A stretch of 64,000 bases of DNA from NCBI RefSeq assembly GCF_002899825.2, contig NZ_PPED02000001.1:1054001-1118000 (forward strand), read 5' to 3'. Every line of letters begins with the position of its first letter. Positions within the stretch are counted from its first letter, which is position 1. Origin of the DNA: Chryseobacterium phosphatilyticum. GTDB taxonomy: Bacteria; Bacteroidota; Bacteroidia; Flavobacteriales; Weeksellaceae. Positions 36,018 to 45,532 of the stretch are shown piece after piece. The notes under the pieces are model-generated. The model worked only from the letters and a program-made list of their open reading frames with translations, did no database searches and had not been told where the DNA came from. Position numbers and translations under genes: made by a program.

Positions 36018-38039
36018 CTATTTAAACCTTTTCTTAAAACTAAATTTAAGACTGTTTATCAATCCCGGTTCGATAATATCAATTCCCAATCCAAAATTGC
36101 TGTCAGCAATCGTATGATGATCTTCTCTAAATGCTTCAAACTCATTTTGCGGAATTTCAAGATTGACCAAAGGACTATACTCGATAAATACGCTGGCTCC
36201 GTTCTTGCTGATCTTCTTACGGCTTTTGAAATCAAAATAAGGATTAGTGATTGTACTCTCCTGGACGGTATATTTTTCACCCGTATCAATTTTCTGATCT
36301 GTATATAGGTTGATCTCATACTTTTCGCTATCGTAATTATGCCAGAAAGGTAAGTCTTTATGCATAAAATCTCTTGCGCCGGCCTTTACCAGATTTCTGT
36401 CGAAGTACATCAGAAAACGATTTTTCTGCGGATCTACATAATAAGGATTATCCACTGTCGCAGTATACTGAATCTTTACTTCATTGAGCTTTTTATCATC
36501 ACCTACCACATCAATAACAGCATCTTTAAATATATTTCTTACATCGGTTCCGTTCCTGTCGTTAGAATAATTAAGGCTATAAAACAGGAAACTGTTCCAG
36601 CTGTCAATGATCTCTCTTTTATTTGTATTTTTAAAATATTTTCTCATTGCATTGGCTCTATTTCCTTTATAGACAGTGATCAGATTAAGTTTCCCGATAT
36701 TCCCCTGAACATGAAAATCAATTTTCTCATCCACGCAGAAATAAGGGAATTTATAGGATTTTCTCATCTGTAATTCCTGATCTTTTTTCACCTCCAGGTA
36801 CTGCATAAAATAAATAAATCCTCTGTTTTCAATTAAACCGAATTCATCACGAGTCGTAGCGTCAATAAAATATTCCTCACCCTTATAGTTTACTTTTACC
36901 ACAACGTGATTAAAGCTTAGCAATGACGGTAAATAATATTTGATATAATAATCTGTATTAAAATTAACCAATACTACAGATGCATCAACTCCAATATAAT
37001 CGAGAATAATTTTCAGTAAAACGGATTTCGCTTTACAATCCCCCTGTTTATTTTCATACGTTACAGATGGTTCCTGTGGCTTATGCCCACTCATTTCATC
37101 TGCATTAAAAATATAATAGATATGATTCTGCACATATTCAATAGCAAACTGAAGTTTTTCGTCCTGATTTGAAATAGCATCAAGTTTTTCAATAAGATTG
37201 GGTGCAAAATCCTTTAAAAAAGATGTATTTAAAACTTCATCATACATTGGGACAATATAGTTTGAAAGCTCTTTCCAGGTACTTTCCGTAGCAAAATCGA
37301 TATAAGGAAAAATTTCACGTCCGGAATCTACAGGATTGATATAGTTCTGTTCTTCAATCACGAATTGCTCACCTTTGTTTAAATAATTAATTTCGGGTTC
37401 CAGAACATTCCCTATCTCATCCCTGAAAAAAGTCTTTTTATAAGCTACCCTTTGCTCACGTTCATTGATAAATGTAAACTTGAAGAGACCATATGCCCAA
37501 TAATTATCGGGGCTTACCCATACATATTTTGAAAATGATTTTCTCAAAAAGTCACGATCTGTAAATACTTTTACCCGCGTATCTTCCAAAATCAGAACAT
37601 CATACAACCTAAGATCTTTTATCGTAATATTAATCTTTTTATTACTGCTTAAAACGCCTCCGCTGCTTTGATTTTCACTATCCAACACTTTGATTTTCGT
37701 ATCCGGAATTTTATCAATAAGCACCCCATCTCTTAAAACACTGATTCTATGAATCTGATAGACTTCATTTTCTTCGACAATAATATCAGAAACAGAGGCC
37801 CTTTCGAGGTTTCCCGGCTCATTTAAAGTGTAAGCCATAAAAACATATTCGCTATTCTCGGTATTGCTGCTGTAGTATTTTTTATCTAAAAAATAACAAT
37901 AATCTCTTCCTTCATCAATCTGTTTTTTCGCAAATTCAGAGTCCTTGATTCGGTCTTGTAATTCCTGATCTCCGATATTTCCGGCCCACATTTCAGGTTG
38001 TTGAATCTTATAATTTTCAACTTGAACTTGATTTTCCAT
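36018..38039 (-). CDS. DUF3857 / transglutaminase-like protein
   Basis: 673 residues. The N-terminal half is beta-rich (DUF3857-like). The transglutaminase core near residues 310-410 has the Cys in NKQGDCKAKS, His in SFNHVVVKV and Asp in YFIDATTRDE, a complete papain-like triad. The C-terminal region matches the DUF3858-type tail. No signal peptide is seen at the chosen ATG, unusual because relatives are normally exported. Activity could be peptide cleavage or cross-linking; substrate unknown. Confidence 0.82.
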   Translation of the reverse strand: MENQVQVENYKIQQPEMWAGNIGDQELQDRIKDSEFAKKQIDEGRDYCYFLDKKYYSSNTENSEYVFMAYTLNEPGNLERASVSDIIVEENEVYQIHRISVLRDGVLIDKIPDTKIKVLDSENQSSGGVLSSNKKINITIKDLRLYDVLILEDTRVKVFTDRDFLRKSFSKYVWVSPDNYWAYGLFKFTFINEREQRVAYKKTFFRDEIGNVLEPEINYLNKGEQFVIEEQNYINPVDSGREIFPYIDFATESTWKELSNYIVPMYDEVLNTSFLKDFAPNLIEKLDAISNQDEKLQFAIEYVQNHIYYIFNADEMSGHKPQEPSVTYENKQGDCKAKSVLLKIILDYIGVDASVVLVNFNTDYYIKYYLPSLLSFNHVVVKVNYKGEEYFIDATTRDEFGLIENRGFIYFMQYLEVKKDQELQMRKSYKFPYFCVDEKIDFHVQGNIGKLNLITVYKGNRANAMRKYFKNTNKREIIDSWNSFLFYSLNYSNDRNGTDVRNIFKDAVIDVVGDDKKLNEVKIQYTATVDNPYYVDPQKNRFLMYFDRNLVKAGARDFMHKDLPFWHNYDSEKYEINLYTDQKIDTGEKYTVQESTITNPYFDFKSRKKISKNGASVFIEYSPLVNLEIPQNEFEAFREDHHTIADSNFGLGIDIIEPGLINSLKFSFKKRFK

Positions 38040-38188
38040 ATTTATTGTAAAAATTATGTTTTCTGGTTACAAACATTAACAAGTTCAAATTAAACAATTA
38101 AAAAACCAAAAAGCAATAGCAGAACTACGACAATTATAGAAAAAATTTCGGCATGGTAATTGCGAGGTATCGCGTAAAAATCAAGTTT

Positions 38189-38803
38189 ATGAAAATTTTA
38201 GCAACAATTCTAAAGGGAACAGCACCCGCATTAGCATTATTTGCAATGACACAATGTACAACAACCAGCGCACTTTCTTCCGGTGATGAAAAAACATTCA
38301 TCGTAGGTCCACAGACTGCAGATTGTACAGGAGTAGCGCCTATGAAATGTCTGCAGGTAAAGGAAAAAGCTTCAGAAAACTGGACGAACTTCTACACTAA
38401 CATTGAAGGATTCACGTATGAGCCAGGATATGAATATGTATTAAAGGTAAAAACGGAAAAAATCGCCAATCCACCAGCTGACGGTTCGTCTATAAAATAT
38501 ACCTTGGTAAAACAAGTTTCTAAGGTTAAAAAAGAAACCGTTGCCGCTAATGAAAAAACAATCATTGTAGGCCCTCAAACAGTAGACTGCTCTGCAGGAG
38601 CAGGGCGTATGAAGTGCATGCAGGTAAAAGAAAAAGCTTCAGAAAGCTGGACGAATTTCTACAGCAACATTGAAGGATTTACGTACGAACCGGGATATGA
38701 ATATGTTTTGAAAGTAAAAACAGAAAAAATTGAAAATCCACCAGCGGATGCCTCTTCGATAAAGTACACTTTGGTAGAACAGGTTTCTAAAACAAAGAAG
38801 TAA
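38189..38803 (+). CDS. lipoprotein with two tandem DUF4377 domains
   Basis: 204 residues from ATG 38189; the upstream ATG at 38153 adds 12 residues that break the signal peptide. The signal peptide ends at LFAMTQC, a lipobox-like site. Two near-identical repeats of about 85 residues follow, each with FIVGPQT/IIVGPQT, DC, MKC(L/M)QVKEKASE, WTNFY, IEGFTYEPGYEY and NPPAD. DUF4377 usually occurs as a single domain in secreted or META-type proteins. Function unknown. A strong terminator follows. Confidence 0.88.
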   Translation: MKILATILKGTAPALALFAMTQCTTTSALSSGDEKTFIVGPQTADCTGVAPMKCLQVKEKASENWTNFYTNIEGFTYEPGYEYVLKVKTEKIANPPADGSSIKYTLVKQVSKVKKETVAANEKTIIVGPQTVDCSAGAGRMKCMQVKEKASESWTNFYSNIEGFTYEPGYEYVLKVKTEKIENPPADASSIKYTLVEQVSKTKK

Positions 38804-38811
38804 CAATAAAA

Positions 38812-38838
38812 AATCTCCTGAAATTTCAGGAGATTTTT
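38812..38838 (+). terminator. terminator of the DUF4377 lipoprotein
   Basis: AATCTCCTG / CAGGAGATT stem with AAATTT loop and a T7 run. Confidence 0.9.
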
Positions 38839-38943
38839 TTCTTTATTATAGGAATCCGTTTAAAGTCTACACTTGAGCTGAAGTAAAAAAGTCTTCATCT
38901 CTATTTTTGACTGTAACAGCTGTCCTCTTTCAATTTTCCACTA

Positions 38944-39882
38944 TTAATAACCTGTTTCCTTTTTTGGCGGATCCGGATATGTACCTTTGGTAGTCTCTCC
39001 TACTGTATTAGCTGTGGTCATGGCAACGACAAGATCATTAAGCATTCCGCTTGCTGCAGTAGGTGAATTGGGTAAAAGTACAAGATTACTTCTATTGCTG
39101 GCTCCCACAGAATGTAATGTATCATAATGCTGGGTAACAACTATAAGGGCTGACGCCTCATGTGAATTAATATCTACATTATTCAACATCCTTACCGACT
39201 CTTCCAGACCTTTGGCAATTTCTCTTCTCTGATCTGCAATCCCCTGCCCTTGCAACTTTTTAGATTCAGCCTCTGCTTTTGCGACAGCTACAATACGGAT
39301 TCTCTGTGCTTCAGATTCGTATTCTGCCGCTGTTTTCTCTCTCTCAGCAGCGTTGATTCTGTTCATCGCATGCTTTACCTGCTCATCAGGATCAATATCC
39401 GTTACTAAGGCTTTGATAATATCGTATCCGTAACTGTTCATTGCCTCCTGAAGTTCTCCTTTTACGGCAATAGCAACATCATCTTTTCTTACAAAAACAT
39501 CGTCGAGTTTCATTTTCGGAACTTCTGCACGTACGACGTCAAAAACAAAAGACGTAATTTGGTTTTCAGGATTTTCCAAACGATAATAAGCGTCTCCTAC
39601 CTGATTCCTGATCACCTGATATTGTACCGATACTTTCATTTTGATGAATACATTATCCAATGTTTTTGTATCAATCATCACATCAAGCTGCTGAATTCTC
39701 AGATTAAGTCTTTTAGCAATCTGATCAATAATCGGAAGCTTCAGATGAAGTCCGGAATGTTTTACAGCCTGAAATTTTCCAAAACGTTCTATGATCGCTG
39801 CCGTCTCTTGTTTTACAACAAAAAACGATGCGAATAAAATGATAAGCCCGAAAAAGATAACGGGCGCAAGATAAATACCCAT
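38944..39882 (-). CDS. SPFH/band-7 (stomatin/HflC-like) membrane protein
   Basis: 312 residues. A single N-terminal TM (about 4-22) is followed by the SPFH core (VKQETAAIIERFGKFQAV, QQLDVMIDTKTLDNVF, and EVPKMKLDDVFVRKDDVA) and a coiled-coil with Ala/Glu repeats (AAEREKTAAEYESEAQRI). Paraslipin-like length. Members build membrane microdomain scaffolds and can modulate FtsH-type proteolysis. No NfeD partner lies adjacent. Confidence 0.9.
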   Translation of the reverse strand: MGIYLAPVIFFGLIILFASFFVVKQETAAIIERFGKFQAVKHSGLHLKLPIIDQIAKRLNLRIQQLDVMIDTKTLDNVFIKMKVSVQYQVIRNQVGDAYYRLENPENQITSFVFDVVRAEVPKMKLDDVFVRKDDVAIAVKGELQEAMNSYGYDIIKALVTDIDPDEQVKHAMNRINAAEREKTAAEYESEAQRIRIVAVAKAEAESKKLQGQGIADQRREIAKGLEESVRMLNNVDINSHEASALIVVTQHYDTLHSVGASNRSNLVLLPNSPTAASGMLNDLVVAMTTANTVGETTKGTYPDPPKKETGY

Positions 39883-40013
39883 GGTTTAATTTTTATAATA
39901 AGTCGTTAATATCTATGTTTCGTTAAAATTCCTTATAGTTCTTCAATCTTAAAAGGTCAAAATACCATTACAAATGGTTAACGATTTTTATAAATATACC
40001 ACTTATTTTTAAA

Positions 40014-41372
40014 CTAAACGGTCATTCCGATATCTATTCCTTTAATTTTTCTGTACAAATCAGTTGCATAATTATCGGTCATTCCTGAAACAAAATCAAT
40101 AATTCCAAGAACTTTTTGATAATCTGTTCCGGTCTCATAGACAAACTGTTTCGGAAGCAGTTTCAATGCTTTTTTATCATAGGACTTTCTCTCATCATCC
40201 GGTTTCAGAATGGATGGAATAAAATGATCCAGCAATTCGTACATTACATTGTATCCGGCATTTTCAATTTCAACCACGGCTTTATGATTATAAATCTTCT
40301 CAATAGAGAATGATTCGATATCCTGTAAAGCAGAGTTTTCAGATTTATAGACATCCAGAAGTCCCTGATTAAGGTTTCCTTCCAGAATGGTTCCAAAATT
40401 TTGTTTGTAGATTTCCAGCGATTTATTGATCAATGCATTGATGGCTTTTGCTCTCAGGTAAGAAATCTTTTCATTTTCATTGGAAATCGAACTCAGTTTA
40501 TTCTTAACGCGATCAATATCATTGCTTTCTGATTTCACCAATTCAAAGAACAGGTTTTCACAATCAGAAGTAGAAACGATTCCCAATCTGTGGGCATCTT
40601 CCATATCAATGATGTTATAGCAAATATCGTCGGCAGCTTCTACAAGCCATACAAAAGGGTGCCTTTTGAATATATGAGGTTCTTCACATTCAGAAATAAG
40701 CTGGGTTCCTTTAGCAATTTCAAGGAAAATATCTTTTTCATTCTGGAAGAAACCAAATTTCTTTCTGTGAATGATTCCTTTTTTCTTAGCAATAGCTTCA
40801 CATGGGTATTTGGCAATACTTGCCAATGTGGAGAAAGTAAGCTGGATACCTCCTGCATCTTTCCCTTGCTGTTGCTGAGCCAGTACCCTTATAGCATTGG
40901 CGTTTCCTTCAAAATTAACCAGATCTGCCCATTCTTTATCATTGAATTTTGCCTTCAGGTCTTTTTCATTTCTCTCAAAATAGCTTGCAATAGCATCTTC
41001 ACCGGAGTGTCCAAATGCAGGATTCCCCACATCATGGCATAAACATCCCGCAGCTATTACATTTCCTAAGTTGTATAAATAAAAATTCTTTGCCTCTTCT
41101 GTCAGATCATTTTTGAAATCTTCTGCAATAAATTCACCAATAATACTTCCTAAACTTCTACCTACAGATGAAACTTCCAGTGAATGTGTCAACCTGTTAT
41201 GTACAAAAACACTTCCGGGAAGTGGGAAAACCTGAGTCTTGTTCTGCAATCTTCTGAATGCAGAAGAGAAGATAATTCTATCGAAATCTCTTTGAAAATC
41301 AGTTCTTGAAACTTTAGTCTGTGGATTGTTTCCTGTACGTTGATTGGTAAAAATCTGGTTTAAATTCATCAT
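40014..41372 (-). CDS. dgt: deoxyguanosinetriphosphate triphosphohydrolase (dNTPase)
   Basis: 452 residues, normal for the family. HD-domain metal ligands are visible in NRLTHSLEVSSVGRSLG (near 58), CLCHDVGNPAFGHSGE (near 115) and EAADDICYNIID (near 243). The enzyme hydrolyses dNTPs to nucleoside and triphosphate, limiting dNTP pools. Two adjacent ATG codons (41372 and 41369) are possible starts. A CAAAATTA on the plus strand (TAATTTTG on the minus) 5 nt upstream suggests a very short leader. Confidence 0.92.
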   Translation of the reverse strand: MMNLNQIFTNQRTGNNPQTKVSRTDFQRDFDRIIFSSAFRRLQNKTQVFPLPGSVFVHNRLTHSLEVSSVGRSLGSIIGEFIAEDFKNDLTEEAKNFYLYNLGNVIAAGCLCHDVGNPAFGHSGEDAIASYFERNEKDLKAKFNDKEWADLVNFEGNANAIRVLAQQQQGKDAGGIQLTFSTLASIAKYPCEAIAKKKGIIHRKKFGFFQNEKDIFLEIAKGTQLISECEEPHIFKRHPFVWLVEAADDICYNIIDMEDAHRLGIVSTSDCENLFFELVKSESNDIDRVKNKLSSISNENEKISYLRAKAINALINKSLEIYKQNFGTILEGNLNQGLLDVYKSENSALQDIESFSIEKIYNHKAVVEIENAGYNVMYELLDHFIPSILKPDDERKSYDKKALKLLPKQFVYETGTDYQKVLGIIDFVSGMTDNYATDLYRKIKGIDIGMTV

Positions 41373-41500
41373 TTTTCAAAATTACTCCAAATTTTCATTG
41401 TATGGAAGTGTATTCAGATATTTCTTAAACATACATTATCATTCAAAAAATCTATTGTTATGAGAGTTTTTTCCATTGATCAATACAGGTAAAAACATCC

Positions 41501-41508
41501 TACATTTG
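41501..41508 (+). promoter_or_regulatory. -7 element for the methyltransferase gene
   Basis: TACATTTG with a TTG at 41476-41478, 22 nt upstream, within the 17-23 range of Bacteroidota promoters. Leader of about 16 nt. Confidence 0.5.
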
Positions 41509-41529
41509 AAAAAATAAAAACTATTATAA

Positions 41530-42156
41530 ATGACAGACAATACGTGGCTTGATAAGTGGAATGAAAGGTATACCCATGAAGAATTTGTATACGGAACAGA
41601 ACCCAATCTGTATTTACAGGAAAAGCTTGAATCATTGGAACCAGGTTCTATTTTATTCCCTGCAGACGGTGAAGGACGCAATTCTGTATACGCTGCATTA
41701 CAGGGATGGCAAGCTTCAGCATTTGATATCAGTGAACAGGGCAGACATAAAGCTTTACAACTTGCACAACAAAATAATGTAAGCATCGATTATCAGGTTG
41801 GTGAATTGTCTGCTTTGGGCTATCAGGAACAACAATTTGATGTAATTGCGTTGATATATGCTCATTTTCCGGCGGACATCAAATCTTCAATTCATAAAAT
41901 GCTGGATCAATACCTCCATAAAGGAGGGTTCATCATTTTTGAAGCTTTCAGTAAAAATCATCTTGAATATGTTACAAAAAATGAAAAAGTAGGCGGGCCT
42001 CGTGATATAGAATCTCTATTTTCTATTGAGGAAATCAAAACTGATTTTCCCGGTTACGACATTATAGAACTTAAAGAAACAGAGGTTGAACTTAAGGAAG
42101 GTTTATTCCATAACGGAACCGGCTCTGTTATTCGTTTTGTAGGACAAAAACAGTAA
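41530..42156 (+). CDS. class I SAM-dependent methyltransferase
   Basis: 208 residues. SAM-site motifs: motif I is [19 protein letters not shown] near 44, followed by FDISEQG and, further on, [11 protein letters not shown]. Overall pattern resembles TehB or thiopurine S-methyltransferase-like small-molecule methyltransferases ([17 protein letters not shown] start). Substrate unknown. Monocistronic with its own promoter. Confidence 0.85.
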   Translation: MTDNTWLDKWNERYTHEEFVYGTEPNLYLQEKLESLEPGSILFPADGEGRNSVYAALQGWQASAFDISEQGRHKALQLAQQNNVSIDYQVGELSALGYQEQQFDVIALIYAHFPADIKSSIHKMLDQYLHKGGFIIFEAFSKNHLEYVTKNEKVGGPRDIESLFSIEEIKTDFPGYDIIELKETEVELKEGLFHNGTGSVIRFVGQKQ

Positions 42157-42284
42157 TCCGAATGGAATAACATCTATAGTAAGGTCAGAGATATTAAACA
42201 CTTCCGACCTTTTCAAATTCCTTTTTACTCAGTTTTTGTGTTTTTACGGAATAATATTTGGACTTTTATCTGAAACTATAGATT

Positions 42285-43019
42285 ATGCCTGAAGGACCCT
42301 CCATCATTTTAATGAAAGAAAGCCTGCAGCTATTTGTTGGAAAACAAGTTACAGGAGCTTCAGGTAATGCCAAATTTGAAAAAGAGCCATTTATCGGGCA
42401 AACTCTGCTTGAAATCCGGACTTTCGGAAAGCAAACCTATCTAGTTTTTGATCAAGCTGCCATTCGTATTCATTTACTGATGTTTGGTTCATATAGTATT
42501 GACGAGCAAACCAAACCGGATCAAAGTCTGCGGCTATCACTTTTGTTTGCCAAAGGTGGGATGTATTTTTATACCTGCTCTGTAAAAGCCGTTGAAACCG
42601 AACACCTTTCCACGATCGACTGGGAAGCAGACATTATGAGCGATCAGTGGAATCCTAAAAAGGCTGAAAAGAAACTAAAAAAGAATGCTGAAATGATGGT
42701 TTGTGACGCTTTACTGGATCAGGATATTTTTTCCGGAGTTGGCAATATTATTAAAAATGAAGTTCTTTTCAGAATCGGAGTTCAGCCTGAAAGTCTGATC
42801 GGAAATCTTCCGAATAAAAAACTCAAAGAACTCATTACCCAAGCCAGAAATTACAGCTTTGATTTTCTGAAATGGAAAAGAGAATTTACCCTGAAAAAGC
42901 ATTGGCTTGTTCATACAAAATCTGTATGCCCTCTTTGTGAGCAAAAACTAATTAAAAAACAAACAGGAAAGGGAAAAAGGAGAAGCTTTTATTGCAAAAA
43001 AGACCAAAGGCTTTATTGA
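42285..43019 (+). CDS. Fpg/Nei-family DNA glycosylase (endonuclease VIII-like)
   Basis: 244 residues. It begins MPEGPS, where Pro2 is the Schiff-base nucleophile after Met removal and Glu3 the catalytic acid. A helix-two-turn-helix follows, near LDQDIFSGVGNIIKNEVLF. The C-terminal zinc finger has CPLC and FYC, but the expected fourth Cys is replaced by Asp in CKKDQ. It repairs oxidised pyrimidines or FapyG by base excision with beta/delta lyase activity. The next gene lies about 85 nt away on the other strand. Confidence 0.85.
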   Translation: MPEGPSIILMKESLQLFVGKQVTGASGNAKFEKEPFIGQTLLEIRTFGKQTYLVFDQAAIRIHLLMFGSYSIDEQTKPDQSLRLSLLFAKGGMYFYTCSVKAVETEHLSTIDWEADIMSDQWNPKKAEKKLKKNAEMMVCDALLDQDIFSGVGNIIKNEVLFRIGVQPESLIGNLPNKKLKELITQARNYSFDFLKWKREFTLKKHWLVHTKSVCPLCEQKLIKKQTGKGKRRSFYCKKDQRLY

Positions 43020-43102
43020 TAGAGAATGTTTTCCCGGAAATTCTTAGCAGATATGTTGCATAAAACAAGACAGATGTTTAGTAAAATTATCCATTACTAC
43101 AG

Positions 43103-43825
43103 CTAATCATTATTCAAAAAGCCTCCTGCGTATTTAGTAAAAAACTCAGATTTATATACCTCTCCCAAAGGAATTTCGGCATCTTCAATGTATATATTGT
43201 GATTATCAAATGAATCAATAAAATTGACATTCACCAGGTATGATTTGCTGACCCGGATAAATATTTCCTCAGAGATTTTCTGATGGATGGTTTTCAGATT
43301 CATAGCAGTGATCAGCTTCTGTTGCCTTGTATGGATAACCACATAATCTTTTAATCCTTCAATAAACTTAATATCTGCAAAAGGAATTTTATAAAAACGG
43401 CGATCTGCTTTGATGAATAAAAAATCTGCAGTATTTGATTCAACGGTATTTTTCACGGTATCTTTAGACAAAAGTTCCGTATACAAAACGGCTTTATCAA
43501 GGGCCTTGCGCAACCGATGAGGATCAATAGGTTTCAACAAGTAATCAACAGCTTCCAGTTCATAGCTTTTTAAAGCATATTGAGAATATGCTGTGGTAAA
43601 GATAATCAGGGATTTTTTGGGAAGCATTTCCGCAAATTCCAGTCCTGTTACCATGGGCATTTCAATATCAAGGAAAATAAGATCTACAGCATTATCTTTA
43701 AGAAATTCCAGAGCAGAAGGAGCATTGGAAAATTCGCCAAGAATATCAATCTTTGAAATTTCATTGATCAGAGATCGCATCTCTCCTCTTGCTAAAGGTT
43801 CATCATCAACTATTATACAATTCAT
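43103..43825 (-). CDS. LytTR-family response regulator
   Basis: 240 residues. Receiver with acceptor Asp in LIFLDIEMPMVTG (D54-56 region) and KP motif in YLLKPIDPHRLRKAL. C-terminal LytTR DNA-binding domain (FIKADRRFYKIPFADIKFIE, and LVNVNFIDSFD). Its start overlaps the stop codon of the kinase by 1 nt (TGATG), a coupled two-component pair. Likely target is its own operon: see the 21-bp spaced repeats at 44961-45039. Confidence 0.92.
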   Translation of the reverse strand: MNCIIVDDEPLARGEMRSLINEISKIDILGEFSNAPSALEFLKDNAVDLIFLDIEMPMVTGLEFAEMLPKKSLIIFTTAYSQYALKSYELEAVDYLLKPIDPHRLRKALDKAVLYTELLSKDTVKNTVESNTADFLFIKADRRFYKIPFADIKFIEGLKDYVVIHTRQQKLITAMNLKTIHQKISEEIFIRVSKSYLVNVNFIDSFDNHNIYIEDAEIPLGEVYKSEFFTKYAGGFLNND

Positions 43826-44901
43826 CAGACAGAAATTTTTAAAATAACGGTATATTCTTTACGTTCAGAAATCGTGTTCAGCTCAAACGCATCATTATAA
43901 AGGAGCTCAAGTCTTCTTTTAATATTGGCCAGCCCCAGTCCGCTGCTATTTTTATCGGCAACAGAGTAATCAGGATTCCTGGAATTAATGCAGATAAAAC
44001 TTAAATGCCCTGCATTCACTTTTATTTCAACTTTCACATAAGATTCTTCACCATTCATATCCACACTATGTTTCACTGCATTTTCTACAAAAGTGGTAAA
44101 CAGATTCGGGGGTATGAAAGTACTGCTTATTGTCCTTTTATCAGCTTCCGTCTTAATTTCAAAAGAAAAATTTTCCCGCCTTATTTTTTCAAGATTTAAA
44201 AAATTAGACAGAAAATCAATTTCTGAAGTCAGTAAAGTTTTTTCTTCACTGTTTTCGTAAAGCTGATATCTCAGAAATTCGGAAAGCTTTATAATAACCA
44301 CAGAAGCTTTGTCCGGATCTGTTCGGATCAACGCTTTTACATTGTTCAGCATATTAAACAAAAAGTGAGGGTTGATCTGGTTTCTGAGCTCATTCAGTTC
44401 CATTTGCAATGTCAGATTATTCAGTTCATTGATTCTTTTACTATCATTGATCCATTTCTGCAAAAGCTTTACTGTTGTTGTGGTAAGAATAATAGGAATG
44501 CACATCAGAATACCTTCATATATACTCCCTCTTTCACCTTCTTTTCGGAGGTGTTCAATCCTGAAATCAGCAAAAAGAGATCTAAAACCACAACCTATGA
44601 TATTAAGCCCTATCACTCCCATTAACACAAGTAATATGAGATAGGCTACATACTGTGTTTTGAAGAAAAGCCGGGGCACCAGAACATAAATATTAATATA
44701 CACCATTGCTATCAGCACAGTATAGACGAATAACAAGACGTAATATCCGTAGTCTCCCGAATACCAATGCCAGAACCTTGCACTATATAACATGAAAAAA
44801 AAGAAAACGAGAAACAACAGATGTCTGTACAATTTGTACCGGCTCTCTATCAGAAAGTCCATTACAAAAGTATCTTTAAATTTCCAGGGGTTGTGTTTCA
44901 T
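43825..44901 (-). CDS. LytS/YehU-type membrane histidine kinase
   Basis: About 358 residues from ATG 44901 (five more from 44916). Four TM segments in the first 140 residues, then the His_kinase domain with NQINPHFLFNMLNN (phospho-His in the second H) and a HATPase (LFTTFVENAVKHS, SSGLGLANIKRRLELLY). It signals to the overlapping LytTR regulator. The extracellular portion is short, so the signal is probably sensed in the membrane. Confidence 0.9.
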   Translation of the reverse strand: MKHNPWKFKDTFVMDFLIESRYKLYRHLLFLVFFFFMLYSARFWHWYSGDYGYYVLLFVYTVLIAMVYINIYVLVPRLFFKTQYVAYLILLVLMGVIGLNIIGCGFRSLFADFRIEHLRKEGERGSIYEGILMCIPIILTTTTVKLLQKWINDSKRINELNNLTLQMELNELRNQINPHFLFNMLNNVKALIRTDPDKASVVIIKLSEFLRYQLYENSEEKTLLTSEIDFLSNFLNLEKIRRENFSFEIKTEADKRTISSTFIPPNLFTTFVENAVKHSVDMNGEESYVKVEIKVNAGHLSFICINSRNPDYSVADKNSSGLGLANIKRRLELLYNDAFELNTISERKEYTVILKISV

Positions 44902-44960
44902 ACTTTTCCTAATCATATATAATTAACAAAAATAGGCAATACCACAGGTAATATCTAAAA

Positions 44961-45039
44961 TTTTATACCAAACCCAGATTTTATTATACGAATATTTCTC
45001 ACCCGGTTTTGTATAAAATAGCGGTGTTTTTGTATAAAA
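44961..45039. promoter_or_regulatory. TTTTGTATAAAA repeats, candidate LytTR binding site
   Basis: TTTTGTATAAAA occurs at 45007-45018 and again at 45028-45039, with start points exactly 21 bp apart (two helical turns). A degenerate inverted copy TTTTATACCAAA is at 44961-44972. LytTR regulators commonly bind phased direct repeats. The site lies between the kinase gene and the divergent gene at 45100. Confidence 0.45.
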
Positions 45040-45099
45040 AAAAATCCATGTCATCATATTCTGTTTTCCTTTGTCCTGTTTAATTAATGTATACGGAAT

Positions 45100-45528
45100 A
45101 TGGAACTAGCAATATTTAACGAATTAACCCAGGAAATAACTTCAGAATGTTTTTTTATGACAGCATCCCAGCAGGAAGAAAAAGTAATACAGCTCATTGA
45201 CCTTCATCATTTTGTAGAATGTTATGATTCAACCCTGGAGATTCTCAATTATATTCAACATCCTGTTAATATTGTAAAATGTGGAGATCACAAGAAAGGA
45301 ATTTTATTCTGGGACCTGAAGTCTTCCTCATTTCCGGATTGTAACGCTTCAGAAGAATTCAGAAAAGAACATGGGCTTACAGAATTATGGTTTGTATTTG
45401 TTGAAGAAGATGTTGTTGCTCATACAAGAACCCACACTGATTTCATCCTCGAAAATGGTCTGGATATATTCTTTGATAAAATTTTTATGTTCAATTTTTT
45501 CCAATCTGTCATTCATACCTTAAAATAA
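45100..45528 (+). CDS. hypothetical protein, 142 residues
   Basis: 142 residues, soluble, acidic, no TM or signal peptide. It has no motif I recognise beyond a hydrophobic core (LIDLHHFVECYDSTLEIL) and a C-terminus rich in Phe (IFMFNFFQSVIHTLK). It begins 60 nt after the putative LytTR repeats and is followed after 4 nt by an outer-membrane protein, so the two are likely co-transcribed and may be regulated by the divergent LytS/LytTR pair. Confidence 0.6.
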   Translation: MELAIFNELTQEITSECFFMTASQQEEKVIQLIDLHHFVECYDSTLEILNYIQHPVNIVKCGDHKKGILFWDLKSSSFPDCNASEEFRKEHGLTELWFVFVEEDVVAHTRTHTDFILENGLDIFFDKIFMFNFFQSVIHTLK

Positions 45529-45532
45529 TACT

